The notes under the pieces: generated by a model
The model's database searches: none
What the model saw: the letters and a program-made list of their open reading frames with translations, nothing else
Told to the model about the DNA's origin: nothing
Shown: positions 7,375 to 13,814 of the stretch, one piece after another
Position numbering within the stretch: position 1 is the stretch's first letter
Layout: the number at the start of each line of letters is the position of its first letter
Position numbers and translations under genes: made by a program
DNA from: Prevotella sp.
GTDB taxonomy: Bacteria > Bacteroidota > Bacteroidia > Bacteroidales > Dysgonomonadaceae
NCBI GenBank assembly: GCA_031260865.1
Contig: JAISKQ010000086.1
Coordinates: forward strand, 1-14,705
Direction of reading: 5' to 3'
DNA length: 14,705 nt

Positions 7375-7709
7375 TGTTTCTTTTTATAATAATGCCCGAA
7401 AGCGAATATTTTCCTGCTTTTCAGATAGGCAAGGTCATACATACAACTGTACGCCTCTCTTTCGTAAGATATATTTTCGTAGGCTTTCATCCGATCTTTA
7501 TATTGTATCAGCCGGATAATCCATTCTATCCCATAACTCAGATAAAAGAACAGTATCAACATCTCCAGCATTTGCCGGGTATGTATCCGTTCATGATTTT
7601 TCTCAGCCTCCGTCAATCGGCCGCAATCTTTCCTGACGATAATTAACCCCAGCAGATTAATTGCCTTGAAATCTTTTGGCGGAAAAAACGTACTCTTTAT
7701 TATCTTCAT
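7371..7709 (-). CDS. Small membrane-associated HExxH protein of unknown function
   Basis: A 112-residue protein when started at ATG 7709. The open frame extends upstream to 7808 (145 residues), but the extra 33 residues would lie over and beyond the predicted promoter and look unlike the rest. It has HERIH (residues 39-43), an HExxH zinc-peptidase-type motif. A hydrophobic segment follows (about 48-67, MLILFFYLSYGIEWIIRLI), and then ISYEREAY (80-87) about 40 residues later, whose Glu could be a third zinc ligand. This resembles a minimal version of the M48/M56 arrangement. The likely family is one of conserved Bacteroidota hypothetical proteins. The TGA stop overlaps the msrBA start (ATGA, 7374-7371), suggesting translational coupling and a shared envelope role. 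Peptidase activity is inference from the motif only. Confidence 0.75.
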   Translation of the reverse strand: MKIIKSTFFPPKDFKAINLLGLIIVRKDCGRLTEAEKNHERIHTRQMLEMLILFFYLSYGIEWIIRLIQYKDRMKAYENISYEREAYSCMYDLAYLKSRKIFAFGHYYKKKQ

Positions 7710-7711
7710 TA

Positions 7712-7739
7712 TTGTAATTATAGGACAAAAATATCTTTG
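7712..7739 (+). promoter_or_regulatory. Possible upstream rmuC promoter
   Basis: TTG (7712-7714) and TATCTTTG (7732-7739) are separated by 17 bases, shorter than the usual 19-21, but the -7 element is a full match. It overlaps the -7 element of the opposite-strand promoter. The leader to the rmuC ATG would be about 85 bases. Confidence 0.35.
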
Positions 7740-7757
7740 AAGAAGAATGTTCACAAG
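7726..7757 (-). promoter_or_regulatory. Promoter for the HExxH protein-msrBA operon
   Basis: On the minus strand CTTG (7757-7754) is followed after 20 bases by TATTTTTG (7733-7726). The -7 element is a full match and the -33 element is three of four. The expected start is near 7719, only about 10 bases before the ATG at 7709. This supports that start over the longer open frame. Confidence 0.55.
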
Positions 7758-7772
7758 TTTTTTCAGGCAAAT

Positions 7773-7803
7773 TTTGTTAAAGGGGATATTTTCAATACCT
7801 TTC
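7773..7803 (+). promoter_or_regulatory. Probable proximal rmuC promoter
   Basis: TTTG (7773-7776), 19 bases, then TACCTTTC (7796-7803). Only the last -7 base departs from the Bacteroidota consensus. Transcription would begin near 7810, about 20 bases before the rmuC ATG. Confidence 0.5.
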
Positions 7804-7829
7804 CACATCTAAAAAAAACAAATATAAGG

Positions 7830-9092
7830 ATGGAATTAATTTATGCCGGTATTATACTGGTCTTGGCTTTCGTAGTGATCGTCTTCCTGCAAAAGGGAAA
7901 TAAGGCGCGCGAGAATGATTTTAAGGACAAAATCAATCAACTCACAGTTGATAAGGAATCTTTACAGAACGTTCAAATAGAAAGCGCGCGGGAAGCCGCC
8001 CGCTTAGAAGCCTTACTGCAATCGAAAGAGGATCAATTGCGTATTCAGCAGGAGGAGTTATTGAAAACCCGCAACCAGCTGAATAAGGATTTTCAGGTAT
8101 TGGCTAATCAGATATTGGAGGAAAAGACGCTTCGATTTACGGATGTCAACAAAGCCAATATGGAAGCCATTTTAAAGCCTTTGAATGAAAAATTGGCAGA
8201 GTTTAAGACAAAAGTCGAGGAGACATACGACAAAGAGTCGAAACAACGTTTCTCACTCGAAGAACGCATCAAAGACTTAGTGGCGTTGAACAACCAGATT
8301 AGCGAGGACGCCAATAACCTGACCAAAGCGCTGAAGGGAAATAATAAGGTACAAGGGAATTGGGGCGAAATGATATTGGAGTCGATATTGGAAAAGTCCG
8401 GCTTGAAGAAAGGGGAAGAATATTTCACCCAGGAGTTTATCACAGATGAGAATGGCGCACGCGTGCAGAACGAGCATCATAAATATATGCAGCCGGATGT
8501 TGTCGTGGTTTATCCGGGAGGGCGCAAAATCATCATTGATTCGAAAGTGTCTCTAAGCGCGTATGTGAAGTATGTGGAAGCCGATACCGACGACATCAAG
8601 ATAATAGCCGAGAAAGAGCACATCGTGTCCATCAAGCAGCATATCGACGAACTAAGCCAGAAATCATATCAGGACTATGTGGAATCCCTCGATTTTGTGA
8701 TGATGTTTATCCCGAACGAACCGGCTTATATATTGGCTATGCAGCTGGAATCCAACCTGTGGGACTACGCGTACCGCAAACGGATTCTACTGATAAGTCC
8801 TACCAACTTGATAGCGTCGCTCAAAGTGGTGTCAGACCTTTGGAAACGCGAGTACCAGAGCCGCAACGCGTTGGAAATAGCGAAACGTGGCGCCGCCCTT
8901 TATGATAAGTTCGCCGGGTTTGTGGAGACCTTACAGGATGTAGGCAAGAATATCGAACGCTCACAGAAAGCTTATGACAAAGCTTTCAGTCAGTTGAAAG
9001 ACGGCAACGGCAATTTAATCCGCCAAGCGGAAATGCTTAAAGAGTTAGGAATCAAGGCTCAAAAAGAGTTGCCGAATAACGATAACAGCTAA
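7830..9092 (+). CDS. rmuC: DNA recombination protein RmuC homologue
   Basis: RmuC family proteins are membrane-tethered, predicted nuclease-fold proteins. In E. coli rmuC affects recombination at inverted repeats, though the biochemical activity is not settled. With the ATG at 7830 the protein has 420 residues. An open frame continues to a TTG at 7737, but that region holds the promoters, and MELIYAG with its membrane segment (about 4-20) is the usual RmuC start. A charged coiled coil follows (about 25-100), then the RmuC domain (about 130-385). Its PD-(D/E)xK-like elements are Glu180 in QGNWGE, Pro222-Asp223 in QPDVVVV and Asp237-Ser-Lys239 in IIDSKVSL. The family motif MMFIPNEPAY is also present. 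It is a single-gene unit, divergent from the HExxH-msrBA operon. No terminator of its own is visible; the hairpin at 9205-9235 may stop readthrough. Confidence 0.93.
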   Translation: MELIYAGIILVLAFVVIVFLQKGNKARENDFKDKINQLTVDKESLQNVQIESAREAARLEALLQSKEDQLRIQQEELLKTRNQLNKDFQVLANQILEEKTLRFTDVNKANMEAILKPLNEKLAEFKTKVEETYDKESKQRFSLEERIKDLVALNNQISEDANNLTKALKGNNKVQGNWGEMILESILEKSGLKKGEEYFTQEFITDENGARVQNEHHKYMQPDVVVVYPGGRKIIIDSKVSLSAYVKYVEADTDDIKIIAEKEHIVSIKQHIDELSQKSYQDYVESLDFVMMFIPNEPAYILAMQLESNLWDYAYRKRILLISPTNLIASLKVVSDLWKREYQSRNALEIAKRGAALYDKFAGFVETLQDVGKNIERSQKAYDKAFSQLKDGNGNLIRQAEMLKELGIKAQKELPNNDNS

Positions 9093-9128
9093 ATAATGTT
9101 AATACGCTGAAGAAAATTGCAAAACATG

Positions 9129-9158
9129 TTGTATAACATAAAAAATACTGTACCTTTG
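9129..9158 (+). promoter_or_regulatory. Consensus promoter of the small transcription unit after rmuC
   Basis: TTG (9129-9131) is followed after 19 bases by TACCTTTG (9151-9158), a full -7 match. The -33 box reads GTTG, three of four. A small inverted repeat ATGTT-GTAT-AACAT (9126-9139) overlaps the -33 box and could be an operator. There is no annotated-size gene downstream on this strand, only the short unit at about 9164-9235. Confidence 0.7.
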
Positions 9159-9163
9159 CACTG

Positions 9164-9235
9164 TGTTTTTCATGGTATTAGATTTAAGGTTAACAATGAA
9201 GATTGGTTGTCGTGATGACAACCTTTTCTTTTTTT
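9164..9235 (+). ncRNA. Candidate small RNA of about 70 bases
   Basis: A consensus promoter is followed about 6 bases later by a short stretch that ends in a perfect intrinsic terminator, so a discrete transcript of about 70 bases is expected. The body (9171-9204, beginning CATGGTATTAGATTTAAGG) is not part of a longer protein frame. My recollection, which I cannot verify here, is that this block recurs in intergenic regions of other Bacteroidales ahead of a hairpin of varying sequence. The next gene downstream, rel, is on the opposite strand and ends at 9460, so the unit is not its leader. It could act as a trans-acting RNA or encode the 21-residue peptide listed separately. The exact 5' end is inferred from the promoter. 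Confidence 0.6.
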
Positions 9236-9237
9236 AG
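9172..9237 (+). CDS. Possible 21-residue peptide inside the small RNA unit
   Basis: ATG at 9172 opens a 21-codon frame ending in TAG (9235-9237). The peptide begins MVLDLRLTMKIG and ends CRDDNLFFF, its last Phe residues coming from the terminator T tract. Because codons 12-17 span the terminator hairpin, a translating ribosome would disrupt it. Whether it is translated is unknown: no ribosome binding site is evident, and the ATG is expected only about 8 bases from the transcript start. A chance frame in a non-coding RNA is at least as likely. Confidence 0.25.
   Translation: MVLDLRLTMKIGCRDDNLFFF
9205..9235 (+). terminator. Intrinsic terminator of the small unit after rmuC
   Basis: GGTTGTC (9205-9211), loop GTGAT, and GACAACC (9217-9223) form a perfect 7-bp stem, followed directly by TTTTC and seven Ts (9224-9235). 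It is the best-formed intrinsic terminator in the window on the plus strand. It may also end rmuC readthrough. Confidence 0.85.
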
Positions 9238-9459
9238 CCCCTTCCCTTTCTCCGTCATCTGTCAGCCCCCTAATCTCCAAATGGGTGAAATAAAATAAAA
9301 CGCCATGATACTCCATGTCCTCTGTGGTTGAAAAAGGTATGAACTATTTCCCCGAAAGAATCAGGGTTGAATGTTTTATCATTCATCTACGAAAATTACG
9401 TGGATAAAAACGCGTGTAATTGCGTATTGACTTCTTTAAGCTTTGCGGGACATCTCTGT
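9238..9459. other. Intergenic remainder between the small unit and the rel 3' end
   Basis: No gene is supported here. Weak elements seen are a TTTTATC/GATAAAA inverted repeat (9374-9380 and 9402-9408) around a smaller CTACG/CGTGG pair, and ACGC/GCGT arms near 9409-9425. None is followed by a T tract on the minus strand, so I see no clear terminator for rel. Confidence 0.5.
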
Positions 9460-11700
9460 TTAGCTTTGCATCCTGTTGACCGCTTTCACGCCTTTTATCT
9501 TGGCGATGCGCGCGCATAATGTCTGCAAATCGTTTATATCATGCACATACACCACAATACGGCCTTCAAAAACCCCGTCATTCGATTCGATATTCATGCT
9601 TTTTATATTTAGCGAACCCGCCGTGATAACTTTTGTGATGTCGTACAGTATTCCCATGCGGTCTATTCCGGTTATTGTGATAGAAGTAAAGAAAGGGAAC
9701 TGCGTGTAGCTGCCCCATTCCAGATTCACTATTTTGTTGCCTTGGCTGGCTTTTAACTTCAGCCCTACCGGACAATGGATACTATGCACTTCAACCTCGT
9801 TGTTGTCTGTTATATAGCCAAATATGTTGTCTCCCGGAATGGGGTTGCAGCAGGTGGGCATCATGAAATTCTTGTTGAAAGAATCTTCTTCGAGGATGTA
9901 TGTCTTTTTGGGGTCGATGGCGTCGTATTCGACTGTCGTTTCTATTTTATCCGTCTTTTTACCTACATGCAAGGCTTGTTTCATGTAGCTGAAAATACCG
10001 CTGTTTGGATTTTGTTTTTTTAGGGTCAGCAGCTTCTCCGTTTTTTGAGGAAGGGCTATGTCATGGTTTCCGATAGCATAGAAAAGCTCTTCTCTGTTCG
10101 ACTTTTGATAGTAATCCATCATTTTGTCTATAATAGCCGAAGTAATCTCTATACCTGTTCCTTCTATGATTTTATTGAGCTGTTCTTCCCCTTGTTTTGC
10201 CACTTCCCTGCGGATTTTCCTTAGGGCGTATTCGATTTTGGTACGGGCTTTGGCTGTGGTGACTAAACCGATCCATTCCGCTTTTGGCTGTTGGGATCTT
10301 GAGGTAAGGATTTCCACTTGATCCCCGCTATTTAGCTTTTCGGTAAGCGGAACCAGCTTGTGATTTACTTTAGCGCCTATGCAATGGTCTCCTATATCGG
10401 AATGGAGGTCGTAAGCTAAATCAAGCGCGGTCGCTCCTTGCGCCAGCGTCCTTATGTCTCCTTTGGGTGTGAATACGAATATCTCTTGAGAGAAGAGGTT
10501 CAACTTGATGGTATCGAGGAAGTCCATCGCGTTCGGGCTTGGGCTTTCCAGTATTTCTTGGATGGTTTTCAGCCATTTATCCAGTTCGTTGTCTTCTTCT
10601 ATTTTGCCTTCTTTGTATCTCCAGTGAGCGGCGAAGCCTTTTTCCGCGACGTCGTCCATCCGTCGGCTGCGTATCTGCACTTCTATCCATTGCCCGTCGG
10701 GGCCCATCACTGTTAGGTGCAAAGCTTGGTATCCGTTTGATTTTGGACGACTTACCCAATCCCTGATACGGTCGGGGCGGAGCTTATATATGTCGGTAAT
10801 CACAGAGTAGATGTCCCAACATCGTTTCTTCTCATCCACATCCAACTCATTCTCGAATATGATGCGCACGGCGAATATATCGTATATCTCTTCAAAAGGC
10901 ACTTCTTTAGACTGCATCTTGTTCCAGATGGAATAGGCGGATTTTTCACGCGCCCTGATTTCATATTTGAAGCCCAGTTCGTTCATCTTTTCTATGACCG
11001 GTCGGGCAAAGTGTTCGTATATGTCAGTCCGGGTACGATGGCTATCTCTTAGTTTGCCTGCTATGTCCTGGTATTCTTTTGGATTTTCCCATTTGAAACT
11101 GAGCTCTTCGAGTTCGGTTTTGATGGCGAAAAGTCCGAGGCGATGGGCAAGGGGGGCGTAAATAAACATTGTTTCTCCGGCGATCTTATACTGCTTGGCG
11201 GGGGTCATGGAACCTAACGTGCGCATATTGTGCAGCCGGTCGGCTATCTTTACCAAAATCACCCGTATGTCGTCGGACATGGTGAGGAGTAGTTTACGGA
11301 AGTTTTCCGCTTGGGCGGAGACGTTCTTGCCAAACATGCCGCTGGATATTTTGGTGAGACCATCCACGATTTGAGCGATTTTGTCGCCGAACAAGACTTT
11401 TATGTCTTCCACCGTATATTCCGTGTCTTCTACAACATCGTGCAGCAAAGCGGCACAAATAGACGTGGAACCCAAACCAATCTCCCTGCAGACGATGCGC
11501 GCCACGGCGATAGGATGCAGTATATAGGGTTCTCCTGAACGTCGTCTGGCTCCTTTATGCGCTTCCTTTGCCAAGAGAAAAGCCTTTGTTATGATTTCGA
11601 CTTTACGCCTGTGGTTTGTTTTCAGATAATCATCTATCAGAGCGTTAAACTCCGACTCGATGAGTAAGTCATCTTGTATATGTGTATCCTCTTTGCTCAT
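9460..11700 (-). CDS. rel: Bifunctional (p)ppGpp synthetase/hydrolase (RelA/SpoT family)
   Basis: It makes and degrades the stringent-response alarmone (p)ppGpp. The frame opens at GTG 11706, but I place the start at ATG 11700 (MSKEDTHIQ), giving 746 residues. The HD hydrolase (about 30-190) keeps His62, His87-Asp88 (LLHDVVEDT) and Asp154 (ADRLHNMR), so hydrolysis should work. The synthetase (about 220-350) has Asp274 (YDIFAVRI), Glu340 (WIEVQIR) and the YQALHLTV core. The motif preceding it, RIRD (311-314), is of the RxKD class seen in bifunctional enzymes, with Arg for Lys, not the ExDD of synthetase-only RelA. The TGS domain is about 403-468. A zinc-finger-like part has Cys617-Cys618, His639 and Cys643. 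ACT is about 670-746. It lies last in the parB - DUF5683 - transglycosylase - rel row, with its own promoter-like site. Confidence 0.96.
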   Translation of the reverse strand: MSKEDTHIQDDLLIESEFNALIDDYLKTNHRRKVEIITKAFLLAKEAHKGARRRSGEPYILHPIAVARIVCREIGLGSTSICAALLHDVVEDTEYTVEDIKVLFGDKIAQIVDGLTKISSGMFGKNVSAQAENFRKLLLTMSDDIRVILVKIADRLHNMRTLGSMTPAKQYKIAGETMFIYAPLAHRLGLFAIKTELEELSFKWENPKEYQDIAGKLRDSHRTRTDIYEHFARPVIEKMNELGFKYEIRAREKSAYSIWNKMQSKEVPFEEIYDIFAVRIIFENELDVDEKKRCWDIYSVITDIYKLRPDRIRDWVSRPKSNGYQALHLTVMGPDGQWIEVQIRSRRMDDVAEKGFAAHWRYKEGKIEEDNELDKWLKTIQEILESPSPNAMDFLDTIKLNLFSQEIFVFTPKGDIRTLAQGATALDLAYDLHSDIGDHCIGAKVNHKLVPLTEKLNSGDQVEILTSRSQQPKAEWIGLVTTAKARTKIEYALRKIRREVAKQGEEQLNKIIEGTGIEITSAIIDKMMDYYQKSNREELFYAIGNHDIALPQKTEKLLTLKKQNPNSGIFSYMKQALHVGKKTDKIETTVEYDAIDPKKTYILEEDSFNKNFMMPTCCNPIPGDNIFGYITDNNEVEVHSIHCPVGLKLKASQGNKIVNLEWGSYTQFPFFTSITITGIDRMGILYDITKVITAGSLNIKSMNIESNDGVFEGRIVVYVHDINDLQTLCARIAKIKGVKAVNRMQS

Positions 11701-11719
11701 AAACACTTGAAGTAAGGTA

Positions 11720-11754
11720 CAAAAATAATAAAATCAATTATATTTGCAGGCAAA
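11720..11754 (-). promoter_or_regulatory. Promoter-like site in front of rel
   Basis: The minus strand reads TTTG (11754-11751), then 23 bases, then TATTTTTG (11727-11720). Both boxes are full matches, but the spacing is 2-4 bases longer than usual. Transcription would start near 11713, about 13 bases before ATG 11700. It overlaps the inverted repeat at 11731-11777. Confidence 0.4.
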
Positions 11755-11777
11755 CGGCTTACAATTATAATTGATTT
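11731..11777 (-). terminator. 12-bp inverted repeat after the transglycosylase gene, possible terminator or operator
   Basis: AAATCAATTATA (11731-11742) and TATAATTGATTT (11766-11777) are perfect 12-bp arms around a 23-base loop. The loop holds a second small repeat, TTTGC-AG-GCAAA (11743-11754). On the minus strand the structure starts 22 bases past the transglycosylase stop and is followed by TATTATTTTTG, a moderately T-rich tract. It may end the upstream transcript. Equally, it covers the rel promoter spacer and could be a binding site. Confidence 0.45.
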
Positions 11778-11798
11778 AACGATATTATCATTACTCTA

Positions 11799-13763
11799 TT
11801 AGTCCGCGGCTATACTATTTTCTCTACCGGGGTTTAGGGTATTGCTGTCCAAGGCGCTACTATCCTTATCCGGAAGGTGAATCAATAAGCGTTGTCCTAC
11901 TTTTGCCATATTTGTAGGTAACTTATTCCATGACATAATATCTTTCTTCTTTACCTTGTAGATCGCTGCGATTTTTGTGATGGTTTCACCTATTTTTACT
12001 TTGTGATAGATGATTTTCGAATCGTTTGATAATATCCGTTCGCGGCTTTCGGTATCCGAAGTGGACGCTATTTGTATGCGTGGGAGGGAGGAGGCGTCCC
12101 GTTCTGTTTCTACCTTTTTCAGATAAGTGTCGAACAGGTCGGCGGTAAAGTCCGAATCTATTTCCACGGTAGGAAGCGCCGGTTCGCTCAATTTAACGAT
12201 TTCTTCTTCTACGGGTATATATTCTGTTTTTTGTATCTTTAGGTTCTTTCCTGCTGTTAATTTATTGTTCTTGATATTATTCCACCCTTTGATTTCAGAT
12301 ATGGTCGCTCCGTTCTTTTTGGCGATGCCCGCCCAAGTGTCGCCTTTACGGACTTTGTAATAAGAGGTAACTGTTTTGGCTTCGGTTTTCGCTGAACCGG
12401 TTTTCGTTGAACCTGCCGGGGTTGAATTAATTGGAGTTGATTTAATTGAAGTTGACTTAATTGAAGTTGAGCCGGCGGATGTTTTATCGTTATTGGCGGT
12501 ATTTGAGGCTAATTCAACCGAAGGCGTTTCTGTTTTCTCCGGTATGTCGCGATATATTTTCAGACGGCGTCCTACTGTCAGTTTGTTGGATGACAACCCG
12601 TTCCAGTTTTTGATTTGGGAAGATGTAACGCCATATATGTTTGCTAATTTACCCAGGGTATCGCCTTTTTTGACTCTGTGGGTCGTCACACTCCCTACGG
12701 ATGAACCACCGCCCGTTACATCTAATCCGGCTACTTTGCGGTGAGGCATAAATTCTTGGTATTTATAGGCATAGATGGTATCGCTTTTGTCTATAAACGC
12801 GGTAATTTTATTTAAAGGGAGATTGAGGGAATATTCCTTGTATTCGCCCGGTATCATGTCAGACTTGAACTGAGGGTTATATTGGCGTATGTCGGCGATC
12901 GGTATATTTAATATATCGGAAATCTGTTGGAAATGAAGATTTCTGTTAATCATTAAGGAATCCATGGTGGTAGGTTTTGTTCCTTCCGCCGGATTTATGC
13001 CATGTTCCTTATAATAATTCATGATATAAGTGGCGGCAATAAAAATAGGCACATATCCTCTGGTTTCTTTTGGCAGGTATGGATAAATCGTCCAATAATC
13101 CGTAGAGCCTCCGCTTTTTCGTATGGCTTTGTCCACATTGCCCGAGCCACAGTTGTAGGCGGCGATAACCAAATTCCAGTCGCCATATTTGGAGTACAGA
13201 AATTTCAGGAATTTTGCCGCGGCGTTTGTGGATTTATACGGATCGAAGCGTTCATCCACCAAGCTGTTTATCTCTAAGTCGTACATTTTACCTGTAGCCG
13301 CCATGAATTGCCACAAGCCCGAGGCTCCTTTTCGGGAACGAGCGACAGGATTGAGCGCTGATTCTATGATAGGCAGGTATTTTAGTTCCATCGGTAAATC
13401 TTCTCTGTCAAGGATTTCTTCAAAGATAGGGAAATAATATTTTCCTTCGCCGAGCATATAGCTGACTTGATTTTTCCTTCGTCCGGCATAGTATTCTATC
13501 TGTTGTTTCACGATTGGGTTGAAAACCAATTCCATTTTGGTGGGAAGGGCGTATAATCGTTTTATATAAACAGAATCATCGAACACGATAGTCCCATTCG
13601 CGTAATTTCCCTGTTCGGTTCCTATATTCCTTTTGGATAGTAGCAACTCGTAGGCTCGTTCAAATTCGGGAGGGGTGTCATCCTCGTTTTGAATGTTTGA
13701 TTGACCTGCCGCCATCAGTGAACAGCCGATAAAGAATCCTGTAAATATTATTTTTTTCAGCAT
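11799..13763 (-). CDS. mltD: MltD-like lytic murein transglycosylase with LysM repeats
   Basis: It cuts the glycan backbone of peptidoglycan, leaving 1,6-anhydro-N-acetylmuramic acid, in the periplasm or at the outer membrane. It has 654 residues. A signal peptide spans about 1-21 (ends MAAGQS, without a lipobox at the usual place). The GH23/SLT domain (about 105-255) has catalytic Glu134 in PIIESALNP, the GASGLWQFM motif (147-155) and AAYNCGSGNV (201-210). A degenerate LysM-like segment is about 275-318. Three clear LysM domains are at about 361-404, 468-511 and 586-630, each opening with V-K/R-K/I-G-D/E-T. The linkers are rich in Ser/Thr, one built from pentapeptide repeats. It starts at ATG 13763, 51 bases after the DUF5683 stop, probably in one operon with it. 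The symbol follows the domain layout; strict orthology with E. coli MltD is not shown. Confidence 0.92.
   Translation of the reverse strand: MLKKIIFTGFFIGCSLMAAGQSNIQNEDDTPPEFERAYELLLSKRNIGTEQGNYANGTIVFDDSVYIKRLYALPTKMELVFNPIVKQQIEYYAGRRKNQVSYMLGEGKYYFPIFEEILDREDLPMELKYLPIIESALNPVARSRKGASGLWQFMAATGKMYDLEINSLVDERFDPYKSTNAAAKFLKFLYSKYGDWNLVIAAYNCGSGNVDKAIRKSGGSTDYWTIYPYLPKETRGYVPIFIAATYIMNYYKEHGINPAEGTKPTTMDSLMINRNLHFQQISDILNIPIADIRQYNPQFKSDMIPGEYKEYSLNLPLNKITAFIDKSDTIYAYKYQEFMPHRKVAGLDVTGGGSSVGSVTTHRVKKGDTLGKLANIYGVTSSQIKNWNGLSSNKLTVGRRLKIYRDIPEKTETPSVELASNTANNDKTSAGSTSIKSTSIKSTPINSTPAGSTKTGSAKTEAKTVTSYYKVRKGDTWAGIAKKNGATISEIKGWNNIKNNKLTAGKNLKIQKTEYIPVEEEIVKLSEPALPTVEIDSDFTADLFDTYLKKVETERDASSLPRIQIASTSDTESRERILSNDSKIIYHKVKIGETITKIAAIYKVKKKDIMSWNKLPTNMAKVGQRLLIHLPDKDSSALDSNTLNPGRENSIAAD
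12391..12480 (-). repeat. 15-base tandem repeat inside the transglycosylase linker
   Basis: Six consecutive 15-base units, each starting GTTGA or GCTGA on the plus strand, lie in frame. The three at 12421-12465 are nearly identical (GTTGA-N-TTAATTG-R-A). They encode pentapeptides of the type STSIK/STPIN/STPAG at residues about 431-460, between LysM 1 and LysM 2. In-frame units can change in number by slippage without breaking the protein, so linker length may vary between strains. Confidence 0.75.
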
Positions 13764-13786
13764 AAGCGTCCTTTTTCCATGATATT

Positions 13787-13811
13787 TTACAGATTGCGCG
13801 GTAATCTGTAA
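13787..13811. repeat. Inverted repeat between the DUF5683 and transglycosylase genes
   Basis: TTACAGATT (13787-13795) and AATCTGTAA (13803-13811) are perfect 9-bp arms with a 7-base centre GCGCGGT, extendable by a G-T and a C-G pair. It lies in the 51-base gap and fills half of it. No T tract follows on either strand, so it is not a normal terminator. An RNA-processing hairpin or an operator is possible. Confidence 0.45.
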
Positions 13812-13814
13812 GAA

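Noticed and set aside
7710..7808. 33-residue N-terminal extension of the HExxH protein
   Set aside because: It covers the predicted promoter on both strands and lacks resemblance to the rest; ATG 7709 is the better start.
7737..7829. TTG-started extension of RmuC (31 residues)
   Set aside because: It begins inside a -7 box, and the usual RmuC start with its membrane segment is at ATG 7830.
9399..9407. TTATCCACG on the minus strand, 8 of 9 bases of a DnaA box, in the rel-rmuC gap
   Set aside because: Only one copy, no second box and no AT-rich unwinding region next to it, so an origin is not supported.
10438..10766. Overlapping open frames opposite rel, and similar frames opposite dnaA, ldhA, msrBA and the transglycosylase
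   Set aside because: They lie antisense to well-supported genes, show no domain motifs and have compositions expected of shadow frames.
11701..11706. GTG start two codons ahead of the rel ATG
   Set aside because: ATG 11700 immediately follows and fits the family start; the GTG adds nothing.
11739..11746. Plus-strand TATATTTG between rel and the transglycosylase
   Set aside because: No -33 box at a proper distance; it would transcribe antisense to the transglycosylase gene.
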